Assembly: GCF_003934285.1 (NCBI RefSeq)
Contig: NZ_RQWJ01000002.1
Location: 248,001-312,000 of the forward strand
Direction: 5' to 3'
Source: Brevundimonas fluminis
Lineage (GTDB): Bacteria; Pseudomonadota; Alphaproteobacteria; Caulobacterales; Caulobacteraceae
DNA length: 64,000 bases
Position numbers and translations under genes: made by a program. How positions within the stretch are numbered: position 1 is the stretch's first letter; each line of letters opens with the position of its first letter. A model generated the notes under the pieces. That model was not told the origin of the DNA. It made no database searches and saw nothing but the letters and a program-made list of their open reading frames with translations. This document shows positions 34,311-43,806 of the stretch, piece after piece.

Positions 34311-35429
34311 CTAGAAGCCCTGGCTGCGCGCCAGCGCCTCCTGATGGAAGGCGGCGTCGCCCAGCAGTTCGTTCAGGACGCGCACCCGCTTCATGTAGAG
34401 GCCGACGTCGAACTCGTCGGTCATGCCGACGCCGCCGTGCATCTGCACCGCCTCCTGCACCGCCAGCTCGGCGACGCGCCCGGCCTTGGCCTTGGCGACG
34501 GAGGCGACCAGACCCGCGTCCTCGCGGCCCGCGTCCAGCGCCTGCAGCGCGGCCAGAACCGCGGCCTGGGCGATCTCGATCTCGGTGAACAGGTGGGCGG
34601 CGCGGTGCTGCAGCGCCTGAAACTCGCCGATCGCCTTTCCGAATTGCTTGCGGGCGCGCAGGTACTCCAGTGTGATCTGGAAGGCCTGATCCCCGGCCCC
34701 GACCAGGGAGGCGGCGGCGCAGGCGCGGCCCAGGTTCAGGGCGGCGGTCAGGGGGGCCTCGCCCCCGTCCACCGCCCCGATGACGGCGTCGGCGTCGACG
34801 CGGACGTCGGTCATGGTGACCCGCGCGGCGTTGTGGGCGTCGACCATCACGGTGCGCTCGACCTCGACGCCGTCCGTCTTCGGATCGATCAGGAACAGGG
34901 TCAGGCCGCCGTCGGTCTTCGCCGCCACGATCAGGGCGTCGGCGACGTGGCCGTCCAGCACGAAGCCCTTGGCGCCGTTCAGGACGAAGCCGTTGCCCTG
35001 ACGCCGCGCCGTCGCGGCGATTCGCGCGGGCGCGTGCTTGGGCCCCTCGTCCACGGCCAGCGACAGGATCGCCTCTCCGGACGCGATGCGGGGCAGCCAG
35101 GCCTTCTGCGCGTCGGATCCCGCCTGCGTCAGCACGGTCGCGGCCAGCACGGACGATCCGAGGAAGGGCGAGGGCGTCAGGGTGCGGCCCAGGCTCTCGG
35201 CGATGACGCCGGCCTCGACGGCGCCGAGGCCGGAGCCGCCGTCGGCCTCGGGGATCACGACGCCGGCGAAGCCCATCTCCCCGAAGGCGGCCCACAGCTC
35301 GCGCGAGACGCCGTCGGGGTCGCGGGAGTCGCGCAGGTTCCGCAGATGGGCGATCGGCGCGCGCTCGCTCAGGAAGCCGTCGGCGGCCCCCTTCAGCATG
35401 GTCTGTTCGTCGGTCAGGATCAGGGGCAT
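34311..35429 (-). CDS. Acyl-CoA dehydrogenase (subunit-like, 372 residues)
   Basis: FAD-dependent acyl-CoA dehydrogenase fold: an N-terminal helical domain (DEQTMLKGAADGFLSE), a central beta domain (NGFVLNGAKGFVLDGHVADALIVAA), and a C-terminal domain with QVGSGD-like VGAGDQAFQITLEYLRARKQFGKAIGEFQALQHR and VQMHGGVGMTDEF. It is shorter and less canonical than its upstream partner, and unequal pairs often form heterotetramers (as in steroid catabolism). Starts 4 bp after the partner stop. Confidence 0.85.
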   Translation of the reverse strand: MPLILTDEQTMLKGAADGFLSERAPIAHLRNLRDSRDPDGVSRELWAAFGEMGFAGVVIPEADGGSGLGAVEAGVIAESLGRTLTPSPFLGSSVLAATVLTQAGSDAQKAWLPRIASGEAILSLAVDEGPKHAPARIAATARRQGNGFVLNGAKGFVLDGHVADALIVAAKTDGGLTLFLIDPKTDGVEVERTVMVDAHNAARVTMTDVRVDADAVIGAVDGGEAPLTAALNLGRACAAASLVGAGDQAFQITLEYLRARKQFGKAIGEFQALQHRAAHLFTEIEIAQAAVLAALQALDAGREDAGLVASVAKAKAGRVAELAVQEAVQMHGGVGMTDEFDVGLYMKRVRVLNELLGDAAFHQEALARSQGF

Positions 35430-35433
35430 CCGC

Positions 35434-36618
35434 TCACGCCCCCGGCAGCTGGAGGACGTGCTTGGCGAGGATGTTCAGCTGGATCTCGCTGGTCCCGCCC
35501 TCGATGGAGTTGGCCTTGGTGCGCAGCCAGTCGCGGGCCATGGCGCCGTCGCGCGACCGCTCCCCCTCCCACTCCAGCGCGTCCGAGCCGCCGGCGGCCA
35601 TCAAGAGCTCGTGCCGCCGCTTGTTCAGTTCGGAGCCGTAGTATTTCAGCATCGACGCCAGCGCCGGGTGCGCCTGCTTCGCCTTCATGCGGTCGCCGGT
35701 GCGTTCCAGCGCAAGGCGGAAGGCCGCGGCGTCCACCTCCAGCTCGGCGATCCGTGCACGGAGCATCGGGTCCAGCAGGCGGCCGTCGTCGCCCACACCG
35801 ATCGCGCCGGTCGCGACCTGGCCCAACGGCCGGCCCCCGCCGATCTCGCCCATGGCGCCGATCATGGTCCGCTCGTGCGCCAGCAGGTGCTTGGCCACGT
35901 CCCAGCCGCGGTTCAGCTCCCCGACCAGATTTTCCTTCTCCACCCGCACGTCGTCGAAGAAGGTCTCGCAGAAGGGCGACTTGCCCGAAATCAGCGTGAT
36001 CGGCCTGGTCGTCACCCCCGGCGTCGCCATGTCGAACAGGACGAAGCTGATGCCCAGATGCTTGGGCGCCTCCGGATCGGTGCGCACCAGACAGAAGATC
36101 CAGTCCGCCTTGTCGGCATAGCTGGTCCACACCTTCTGACCGTTGACGACCCAGTGATCGCCGCGGTCCTCGGCGCGGGTCTGCAGGCCGGCCAGATCCG
36201 ATCCCGCGCCCGGCTCGGAATAGCCCTGGCACCAGCGGATCTCGCCGCGCACGATCGGCGGCAGGAAGCGCTTCTTCTGCTCCTCGGTGCCGAACTTCAG
36301 CAGGGCCGGGCCCAGCATCCAGACGCCGAAGCTGTTCAGCGCCGGCTGCGCCCCGAGCCGCGCCAGCTCCTGCGCCAGCACCTTGGCCTGTTCCCGCGAC
36401 AGGCCGCCGCCGCCGTACTCCACCGGCCACTCCGGCGCGGTCCACCCCCGCTCGCCCATGACCTTCAGCCAGCGTTCGTGGCCGGGCGTGGCGAAGACGG
36501 CCTTGCGCCCGCCCCAGATCACCTCGTCCTCGGACCGCACGGGCCCCCGCACCTCGGGCGGACAGTTCGCCTCCAGCCACTGGCGGGTGGAGGCGCGGAA
36601 ATCGTCGAGTTCGCTCAT
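35434..36618 (-). CDS. Acyl-CoA dehydrogenase (394 residues)
   Basis: Typical FAD-binding motifs: WCQGYSEPGAGSDLAGLQTRA, WVVNGQKVWTSYADKADW, FFDDVRVEKENLVGELNRGW, and the C-terminal GGTSEIQLNILAKHVLQLP. Probably the first gene of a two-gene operon with the 372-residue partner. The chain-length or ring substrate cannot be read from sequence; a branched or polycyclic acyl-CoA is possible given the paired arrangement. Confidence 0.87.
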   Translation of the reverse strand: MSELDDFRASTRQWLEANCPPEVRGPVRSEDEVIWGGRKAVFATPGHERWLKVMGERGWTAPEWPVEYGGGGLSREQAKVLAQELARLGAQPALNSFGVWMLGPALLKFGTEEQKKRFLPPIVRGEIRWCQGYSEPGAGSDLAGLQTRAEDRGDHWVVNGQKVWTSYADKADWIFCLVRTDPEAPKHLGISFVLFDMATPGVTTRPITLISGKSPFCETFFDDVRVEKENLVGELNRGWDVAKHLLAHERTMIGAMGEIGGGRPLGQVATGAIGVGDDGRLLDPMLRARIAELEVDAAAFRLALERTGDRMKAKQAHPALASMLKYYGSELNKRRHELLMAAGGSDALEWEGERSRDGAMARDWLRTKANSIEGGTSEIQLNILAKHVLQLPGA

Positions 36619-36761
36619 GCCGGAGAGGGAGCCACGGTTACGTCGGGGGAGGCAAGGGTGGAGGACGCCATCATCATGGGACGATCGCGCGTCAGGTTTC
36701 GGGGGTTGGTGTCACGGCCGGGCGGTGCGCAAGTTTCGCCAGCTGATCCGGAGAGATGACC

Positions 36762-37196
36762 ATGTTGAACGTGATGAGCCTCGTCGGGGCTCTCGTCATG
36801 CAGGATCCGACTTGGGAGCTCTTCTGCGTCTCGGACGCCACGGGAACCATCGAGCCTGTCGTGGCGGCTGAAGCGCAGGACGGATCGTGGCGCACGCTTT
36901 CCGAAGATTCGAATTTTCCGGCCGAGCCTTCGGATCTGCCCGGCGCGAGAACGAAACAATGGTTCGCCTACGGGACGGAGATCGAGTGGGCCGGCGTACG
37001 CTACGTACCCTCCGGAAGTCCGACCGGCGTAACCGCGTTGAACCGCTACCTGCGTCACCAAGGCGTGCTCGACGGTGTGCCGGTCTACTCGTGGTGGCCC
37101 GGGGGGGATCGGGACCTGGCCTTGCTGGTCGATGCCCGCGGCTGCGTCTTTCAGACCTACTCGCCCGTGTCAGAACGACGTGACCACTCAGCCTAG
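36762..37196 (+). CDS. Hypothetical protein (144 residues)
   Basis: Starts at the second ATG (36762), which has a properly spaced GGAGAG site; the ATG at 36756 is too close to it. A short hydrophobic N-terminus (MLNVMSLVGALVM) may be an uncleaved or weak signal. The rest is soluble with several Trp (WFAYGTEIEWAGVRYVP; VYSWWPGGDRDLALLVDARGCVF). No family recognised. Converges on and overlaps by 4 bp the next gene. Confidence 0.6.
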   Translation: MLNVMSLVGALVMQDPTWELFCVSDATGTIEPVVAAEAQDGSWRTLSEDSNFPAEPSDLPGARTKQWFAYGTEIEWAGVRYVPSGSPTGVTALNRYLRHQGVLDGVPVYSWWPGGDRDLALLVDARGCVFQTYSPVSERRDHSA

Positions 37197-37981
37197 TCCA
37201 CCACGCCTCCCACGGCCTGGCAGTGCTGCGTGAGCTTCGTCATCAGGTGTGAGACGCGGCGAGCCCGATGCTCAGTGTCGACCCAGAGAAACCCTTCTCC
37301 CCCGTCGGTTCGCATCCGGATGCCCGGCGCCGGGCCGACCAGATAGGGTTCGGCGGTCGCTCGCCGCCACTCCACCGGCGAGACCGTGCGCCCATCCGGC
37401 TGACCCGCCGCCGAGTGACTTTCGACAAGTCGCGCCTGGCACGGGCGTCCCTGTAAGGTGTAGCGGAAATCAAGGCCCGCGGCGGTCCGACGTATCGCCT
37501 CCAGTTCGAGCTTGAGCGATTGAAACGCGTCGACCGCCCTCTCCTCCGCGCTGAAGGACGCCCCACGAGATCTCGTGGCCGCATCCGCGCAGGCGTCGAT
37601 GAGGAAGGCCAAATGAGCCTCGACATTGGTCCGCGCTCTGACCGAGCCGGCTGAGAAGGTGAAAGCGCCATCGGCAGGGCTGACGAACTCCACAGTGTGG
37701 TAGCCGCCGTCTTCCTCGTAACTTCTGACCGTCGCGTGCTCCAGAGAAAGGGGCTGGGACGCACCGGTCGAACCGTCACTCCAGATTTGAACCAGGGTCG
37801 GCCGACAGGCGGCGCCGATCAAAGTGTAACTCTGCACCCGATCATCGTCCCGGACCCGGACCTGCTCGAACGCCGCCTTGCTTTGGCGGAACGCCTCAGC
37901 TGTGCCCAGCTGCGACTGGGCAAGACACGGCGGCGCGTGCATGGCCGCCAAGGCCAAGGTCATCTCAAGCAAGCGGCGCAT
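37193..37981 (-). CDS. Secreted hypothetical protein (262 residues)
   Basis: From the ATG at 37981 it has a signal peptide (MRRLLEMTLALAAMHAPPCLAQ). Two similar halves may be present: each has a short beta region with Cys (YTLIGAACRPTLVQIWSDGS; FRYTLQGRPCQARLVESHSA) followed by VRSYEEDGG... or VEWRRATAEP..., suggesting an internal duplication of about 110 residues. No known family. Confidence 0.6.
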   Translation of the reverse strand: MRRLLEMTLALAAMHAPPCLAQSQLGTAEAFRQSKAAFEQVRVRDDDRVQSYTLIGAACRPTLVQIWSDGSTGASQPLSLEHATVRSYEEDGGYHTVEFVSPADGAFTFSAGSVRARTNVEAHLAFLIDACADAATRSRGASFSAEERAVDAFQSLKLELEAIRRTAAGLDFRYTLQGRPCQARLVESHSAAGQPDGRTVSPVEWRRATAEPYLVGPAPGIRMRTDGGEGFLWVDTEHRARRVSHLMTKLTQHCQAVGGVVD

Positions 37982-38015
37982 CAGGCTCTCTCCGTCGTCC
38001 AAAGGGCGCATGACA

Positions 38016-38435
38016 TCAGCCCGGCTCCACCTGCCAGACCGTGCACCTGGCGATCCAGTGCTCAAGCTCGCGGACAAGGGTGGGATACGAGCGAGTTTCA
38101 AACGCGTGCATGCACCGTCCATCAGAATCGAAATGCAGCGGTACGTGTTTGATCCGACGCCCCTTGGGCGAGCGTGGCCAAGGCTGGTATCCGACCGTCA
38201 GGTGAAAGACGCCGTGGACATCGAATTCGGGTCGCAAATCAACGTCGATGTTGAATCGGCGCGCGGCGTTCACCGCGTGAAACAGCGTCGCCCCGCCGAC
38301 CTGGCTCAGGTCGTCGTCCATCGCGAGCCGCAGCTTGTTGACGGCGATCAGCCAGCCGCCCGGGATGCGCAGGGGCTGCATCAAGCCGTAGGCGTCCGAC
38401 GCAGGATATAGCTCGTGATCCGGGGGGATGCGCAA
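38016..38435 (-). CDS. Hypothetical protein (about 139 residues; start uncertain)
   Basis: Begins probably at a TTG (LRIPPDHELYPASD) just after the Cys-repeat gene; an ATG at 38495 would overlap that gene by 49 bp. Distinctive segments: PLRIPGGWLIAVNKL, AVNAARRFNIDVDLRPEFD, YQPWPRSPKGRRI, FETRSYPTLVRELEHWIARC. The pattern looks conserved and globular, but I cannot name it. Not secreted. Confidence 0.55.
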   Translation of the reverse strand: MRIPPDHELYPASDAYGLMQPLRIPGGWLIAVNKLRLAMDDDLSQVGGATLFHAVNAARRFNIDVDLRPEFDVHGVFHLTVGYQPWPRSPKGRRIKHVPLHFDSDGRCMHAFETRSYPTLVRELEHWIARCTVWQVEPG

Positions 38436-38446
38436 TCGACGGCTCG

Positions 38447-38875
38447 TCAGCCGTCGGATCGGGGCGGCAAGGCGGCGCGCAGTGCCGTGCACCAAGCCTG
38501 CCCGCGCTCATCCAGTTCGTCGCAGCGCCTCTGAACCACCGCATGGCACAGCGCTCCCCGATCCAGCGGGACGTAGGAGCAGTACCGCTGGGTCAGCCCG
38601 CGGCACAGGCTCTGTCCCGCATCGTCCGCGATCAGGGAACAGGTCGCCGTCGTGACGGCCCGGCAAAAGGAGACGCCGTCGCCGGTGGCCAGGCTGCAGT
38701 TTCGCGCCAGCAAGGCCTCGCACAGCGCCGCGTCGGAGTCACGGAGCGGGCTGCAGACCGACACGCCCTTCGGGTCCTGCAATTCTCCCCGGCTCGGCGA
38801 GGCGAGCGAGGGCGACGGCCACAGGCCGACGCACAGAGCAAGGACGGCGGCGCAGCGGGCCAGGACTTGAAACAT
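38447..38875 (-). CDS. Secreted protein with five diverged 19-residue Cys repeats
   Basis: 142 residues. Signal peptide (CAAVLALCVGLWPSPSLA). The mature part has five units of about 19 residues, each with Cys near positions 2 and 13, for example NCSLATGDGVSFCRAVTTA and YCSYVPLDRGALCHAVVQR. The same periodicity and Cys spacing occur in the protein at 28255-28665, so the two are diverged relatives. Function unknown; a periplasmic binding or scaffold role is possible. Confidence 0.72.
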   Translation of the reverse strand: MFQVLARCAAVLALCVGLWPSPSLASPSRGELQDPKGVSVCSPLRDSDAALCEALLARNCSLATGDGVSFCRAVTTATCSLIADDAGQSLCRGLTQRYCSYVPLDRGALCHAVVQRRCDELDERGQAWCTALRAALPPRSDG

Positions 38876-39024
38876 GGGCGCTCTCCTTGCGACCCACTAT
38901 AGATGCTGACGGCGGCGCGTCTTCTGACGAAAGCCGACTTGGGGCCATCAGGGACCGTCAGATCGAGAGGCTTGATCGCCCATCGGAAATCGCCGTTACT
39001 CTCACCATCGAATGGGAGGAAGGC

Positions 39025-39486
39025 ATGATCAAGCGCAGGATGATCGCGGCGGCGGGCGGGCTTCTCATGTTGAACGGGTGCGCCGTCGCGGACTGGATCT
39101 CCGCGCCGTGCTCCGACCCGTGCACGCCCTACCAAGCCCCCCAGCAAGTCTACAATCCGTACACGGGCACTTCGAGCTATGTGTACGGCGCGCCGCCGCA
39201 GCAGCAGGTCTATGTTCCGATGAGCCAGCCCGCTTCGTCGGCGACGGCGCCGGCGCAGCCGTTCGTGCCTCAGGAGGCCTATTCCGACGGCACGCCATAT
39301 TCGACCGCCCCCCAAGGGACCGGCAACGGGCCGGCGATCATCGTCGATCAGAATTGGCCATATAGCCAGCCGCAGCAGCCTGCAGCCCCGACTTGGACAC
39401 CACCGTCTTCGACGCCGTCGGCCCCGCCGGCGGAAGGACCGATAAGGCAGCCGTGTTACCCGACTTCCTGCGTGAATCCCCAGTAG
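39025..39486 (+). CDS. Pro/Gln-rich lipoprotein
   Basis: 153 residues. Lipobox LNGC after a short signal (MIKRRMIAAAGGLLMLNGC), so it is likely anchored in a membrane. The mature chain is low complexity (YQAPQQVYNPYTGTSSY, PPQQQVYVPMSQPASS, PPSSTPSAPPAEG) with Cys pairs near each end. A GGAGGA site precedes the ATG. Role unknown, possibly envelope structural. Confidence 0.7.
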   Translation: MIKRRMIAAAGGLLMLNGCAVADWISAPCSDPCTPYQAPQQVYNPYTGTSSYVYGAPPQQQVYVPMSQPASSATAPAQPFVPQEAYSDGTPYSTAPQGTGNGPAIIVDQNWPYSQPQQPAAPTWTPPSSTPSAPPAEGPIRQPCYPTSCVNPQ

Positions 39487-39512
39487 CCGACGAACGTCGT
39501 CGTTGGCCGGAC

Positions 39513-39544
39513 AAAAAAGGGCGGGCCCGTCGCCGGACCCGCCC
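39513..39544 (-). terminator. Rho-independent terminator after groEL
   Basis: GGGCGGGTCC and GGGCCCGCCC arms (one G-U) with a short loop, followed by a run of six T on the minus strand. Lies 32 bp after the groEL stop. Confidence 0.88.
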
Positions 39545-39575
39545 TCTTCGTTTCAACCTGAGCTGGGCGTGGGAC

Positions 39576-41264
<1,689 letters not shown>

Positions 41265-41279
41265 TCAGGCGCCGGGTGC

Positions 41280-41567
41280 TTAGGACAGCACGCCCAGGAC
41301 GTCCGATTCCTTCATGATGATCAGGTCTTCGCCGTCGATCTTGACCTCGGTGCCCGACCACTTGCCGAACAGGATGCGGTCGCCGGCCTTCAGCTCCAGG
41401 GCGTTGACCTTGCCGCTGTCGTCCCGGGCGCCGGGGCCGACGGAGACGACTTCGCCTTCCTGCGGCTTCTCCTTGGCGGTGTCGGGGATGATGATCCCGC
41501 CCTTGGTCTTCGATTCCTCTTCCACGCGCTTGACCAGCACGCGATCGCCGAGCGGACGAAACGCCAT
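41280..41567 (-). CDS. groES: Co-chaperonin GroES
   Basis: 95 residues, [36 protein letters not shown] containing the mobile loop, then [13 protein letters not shown] and [32 protein letters not shown]. Standard length. First gene of the operon, with a CIRCE-like element and an RpoH-like promoter upstream. Confidence 0.98.
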   Translation of the reverse strand: MAFRPLGDRVLVKRVEEESKTKGGIIIPDTAKEKPQEGEVVSVGPGARDDSGKVNALELKAGDRILFGKWSGTEVKIDGEDLIIMKESDVLGVLS

Positions 41568-41623
41568 CTGTAGTTCTCCCTTCAGGGCCTCTGATGATTG
41601 AGCGCCCCCGGACGCCGGCGCTT

Positions 41624-41650
41624 TTGGCAGCCGCCGTGCCCGAGTGCTAA
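41624..41650 (-). promoter_or_regulatory. CIRCE operator (HrcA site) of groESL, one half degenerate
   Basis: On the minus strand TTAGCACTC, exactly 9 bp, then a degenerate half; on the plus strand TTGGCAGCC - N9 - GAGTGCTAA. One half is perfect and the other matches at 6 of 9 positions. It lies just downstream of the predicted promoter, where HrcA would block transcription. Confidence 0.78.
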
Positions 41651-41660
41651 CGCGCGGCGG

Positions 41661-41689
41661 AAGTAGGTCCGGCGCGGTCGGGCGTCAAG
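41661..41689 (-). promoter_or_regulatory. RpoH-like promoter of groESL
   Basis: CTTG, 18 bp, CCTACTT on the minus strand. One mismatch from the alphaproteobacterial RpoH -10. The CIRCE site follows 10 bp downstream. Confidence 0.55.
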
Positions 41690-41704
41690 GGCGGGAAGGC
41701 CGAT

Positions 41705-43174
41705 TCAGTCGGGAGATTTCGCCAACCAGGCGGCCTGGACGAGGCGGCGGAACAGCGGGGCCGCGCGGCGGGTGGGGTCGCCGCCCTCCAGCCGCCGTCC
41801 GTCGCGCCGGAACAGGGCGTCGCGCGCGGGCCTGAGCACGGCCAGCGCCTCGTCCGCGCGACCGGCGCGGGCCAGGAAGCCGCCGTGGTCCGCGGCCTGG
41901 AAGACCGCGTCCGGGTGCCCCGCCGGCTGACGTGCGGCCAGGATGGCGCCGGCGCGGATCATCAGGGCCTCGGCCTCGGCCGGGCGGTTCAGGCCGATCA
42001 GGGCCTGACCGTAGCCGTCCAGCGTGGTGACCAGATCCGGGCTGTCGGCGCCGAGGCCCGCCTCCAGCACCGGCAGGGCGGTCTGGAACAGCGGCAGGGC
42101 CTCGGCGTGACGGCCCTGATCGACGAGGCTGAAGGCCAGATTGGCGGTGGCGACGCCGGTGAAGGGGTGGTCCGGGCCGACCAGTTCCAGCGCGATGGCC
42201 AGCGACTGCCGGAACGCCGGCTCGGCCAGATCGCCGCGGCCGGTCAGGTGCAGCAGCCAGCCGTGGTTGGTCAGGGTCTGGGCCAGAAGCACGGGATTCT
42301 CCACCCGCTCGGCGATGGCCACCGCGCGGCGGTGCGACCGCTCGGCCTCGGCCATCCGCCCGGTGCGGCGCAGGATGTTGCCCAGGTTGCTGAGCGCCAG
42401 CGCCACCTGCTCGTCCTCGGCGCCGTAGGCCGCCTCGTAGATCACCAGCGCCCGCCGCTGGTGCGGCTCGGCCTCGGCGTAGCGGCCCTGCGCCATCAGC
42501 GCGTTGGCCAGCTGGTTCAGAGCGTCGCCGACGTAGGGGTCGTCGGGGCCCAGGCGATCGGTGCGCAGCGCGATCACGGTTCGCGCGGAGGTCTCGGCCT
42601 CGGCGAAGCGCCCCAAAGCGTCGAGGTTCTTGCCGCGCTCATAGGTCAGGTCGGCGACGTGGTCGGGCGCCGTCGTCAGGGCGAGAGCGCGGTCGGCCAC
42701 GGCGAGAGCATCCGCGTGGCGGCCCTGAACGTAGCGCATGCGGGCCTGCGTCAGCAGCGCGGGGACCAGCTGCGTGGACTGTGGGCCGAGGCCGGATTCG
42801 ACGATCGCGACGGCGCGGCTCACCGCGGCGTCGGCGTCGTCCTCGCGGCCCAGACCGGCGCGGGCCTTGGCCACCTCGATCCAGGCGGTCGAGGCGGCGA
42901 CCGGGTCGCCGCGCGCCTCCGCCTGCTCGGCCGCCGCGACGTACAGCGGCTCGGCCCCGGCGAGGTCGCCCGCCTCGGCCAGCGCCCGCGCGTCGGCGAT
43001 CCGGACGTCGGTGGGGGGCGGCGGAGGCGGCGGAGGCGGGGGCGGGGGCGCGACAGGAGGCGGCGGCGGGGGCGGCGGCGGGACGTCCTGCGCGGTCGCG
43101 CAGCCGGCCAGCGCCAGCGCCGCCAGCAGGGCGGCCCCGGTGAACCCTCGTCTGAAGCCGCGCCACATCCGCAT
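41705..43174 (-). CDS. TPR-repeat lipoprotein
   Basis: 489 residues from the ATG at 43174. Signal with lipobox LAGC (LAALALAGCATAQ), then a poly-proline stretch (two runs of about nine Pro), then roughly nine tetratricopeptide units of the TPR-10/12 type, e.g. AEPLYVAAAEQAEARGD, AEPHQRRALVIYEAAYG, AERSHRRAVAIAERVEN, AEALMIRAGAILAARQ. Likely an envelope scaffold protein facing the periplasm. No partner is evident. Confidence 0.82.
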   Translation of the reverse strand: MRMWRGFRRGFTGAALLAALALAGCATAQDVPPPPPPPPPVAPPPPPPPPPPPPTDVRIADARALAEAGDLAGAEPLYVAAAEQAEARGDPVAASTAWIEVAKARAGLGREDDADAAVSRAVAIVESGLGPQSTQLVPALLTQARMRYVQGRHADALAVADRALALTTAPDHVADLTYERGKNLDALGRFAEAETSARTVIALRTDRLGPDDPYVGDALNQLANALMAQGRYAEAEPHQRRALVIYEAAYGAEDEQVALALSNLGNILRRTGRMAEAERSHRRAVAIAERVENPVLLAQTLTNHGWLLHLTGRGDLAEPAFRQSLAIALELVGPDHPFTGVATANLAFSLVDQGRHAEALPLFQTALPVLEAGLGADSPDLVTTLDGYGQALIGLNRPAEAEALMIRAGAILAARQPAGHPDAVFQAADHGGFLARAGRADEALAVLRPARDALFRRDGRRLEGGDPTRRAAPLFRRLVQAAWLAKSPD

Positions 43175-43305
43175 GGGCGGACCGTGCCGTTCCTTGCCTC
43201 GGGCCGCAAGCCGCACGGCATGAACGCCCGCTGAACGGCCGATCCCCGGCAGGTTCAGGCCGCCGGGTGCAAGCTGCGGACATGCCTCATGAAAGGAGCG
43301 CCGAC

Positions 43306-43800
43306 ATGAAGACGAAGATGGTGATGACGGCGGCCGCCCCGCTGGCCGCCCTGATGCTGACGGCCGCCCCCGCGGCGGCGCAGGACTATCGCTACGACCG
43401 CGATCGGGACCGGAACGACTCGACCCGCGACGCCCTTCTGGGCGCGGCCGTCGGCGCCGTGGCCGGGGCCGTGATCGGACAGGGCGACGGCGCCTACATC
43501 CTGGGCGGAGCCCTCGCCGGCGCGGCGGTGGCCGCCACGAGCGGCGGCGACGACTGCGGCTACCAGCGCGACGGCCGCTGCTGGCGCAACCAGGGCCACT
43601 GGGAGCGCGAGCACGGCATCAACAGCCGCGACCGCTACGGCTACCAGTCCGGCTACGGCTACGACCGGAGCTACGTCGACGGGCGGACCTATCAGGGCCG
43701 GGGCTACTACCGCGACGGCCGCTTCTGGCGGAACCACGGCGAGTGGCGCAGCGCCCAGAACCGCCGAGACCGCGACTATCGCTACGACCGTCGCTGGTAG
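43306..43800 (+). CDS. Secreted glycine-zipper protein with Tyr/Arg/Asp-rich tail
   Basis: 164 residues from the ATG at 43306 (GGAG site upstream). Signal peptide (MKTKMVMTAAAPLAALMLTAAPAAAQ), a glycine zipper (LLGAAVGAVAGAVIGQG, GGALAGAAVAATSGG), then a YxRDGRxWRN motif twice (YQRDGRCWRNQGHW; YYRDGRFWRNHGEW). Glycine-zipper segments insert in membranes. Role unknown. Confidence 0.75.
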   Translation: MKTKMVMTAAAPLAALMLTAAPAAAQDYRYDRDRDRNDSTRDALLGAAVGAVAGAVIGQGDGAYILGGALAGAAVAATSGGDDCGYQRDGRCWRNQGHWEREHGINSRDRYGYQSGYGYDRSYVDGRTYQGRGYYRDGRFWRNHGEWRSAQNRRDRDYRYDRRW

Positions 43801-43806
43801 GCCGGA

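Noticed and set aside
43020-43080. Simple GGC/GGA repeat
   Set aside because: Codes for the poly-proline spacer of the TPR lipoprotein, so it is explained by the protein.
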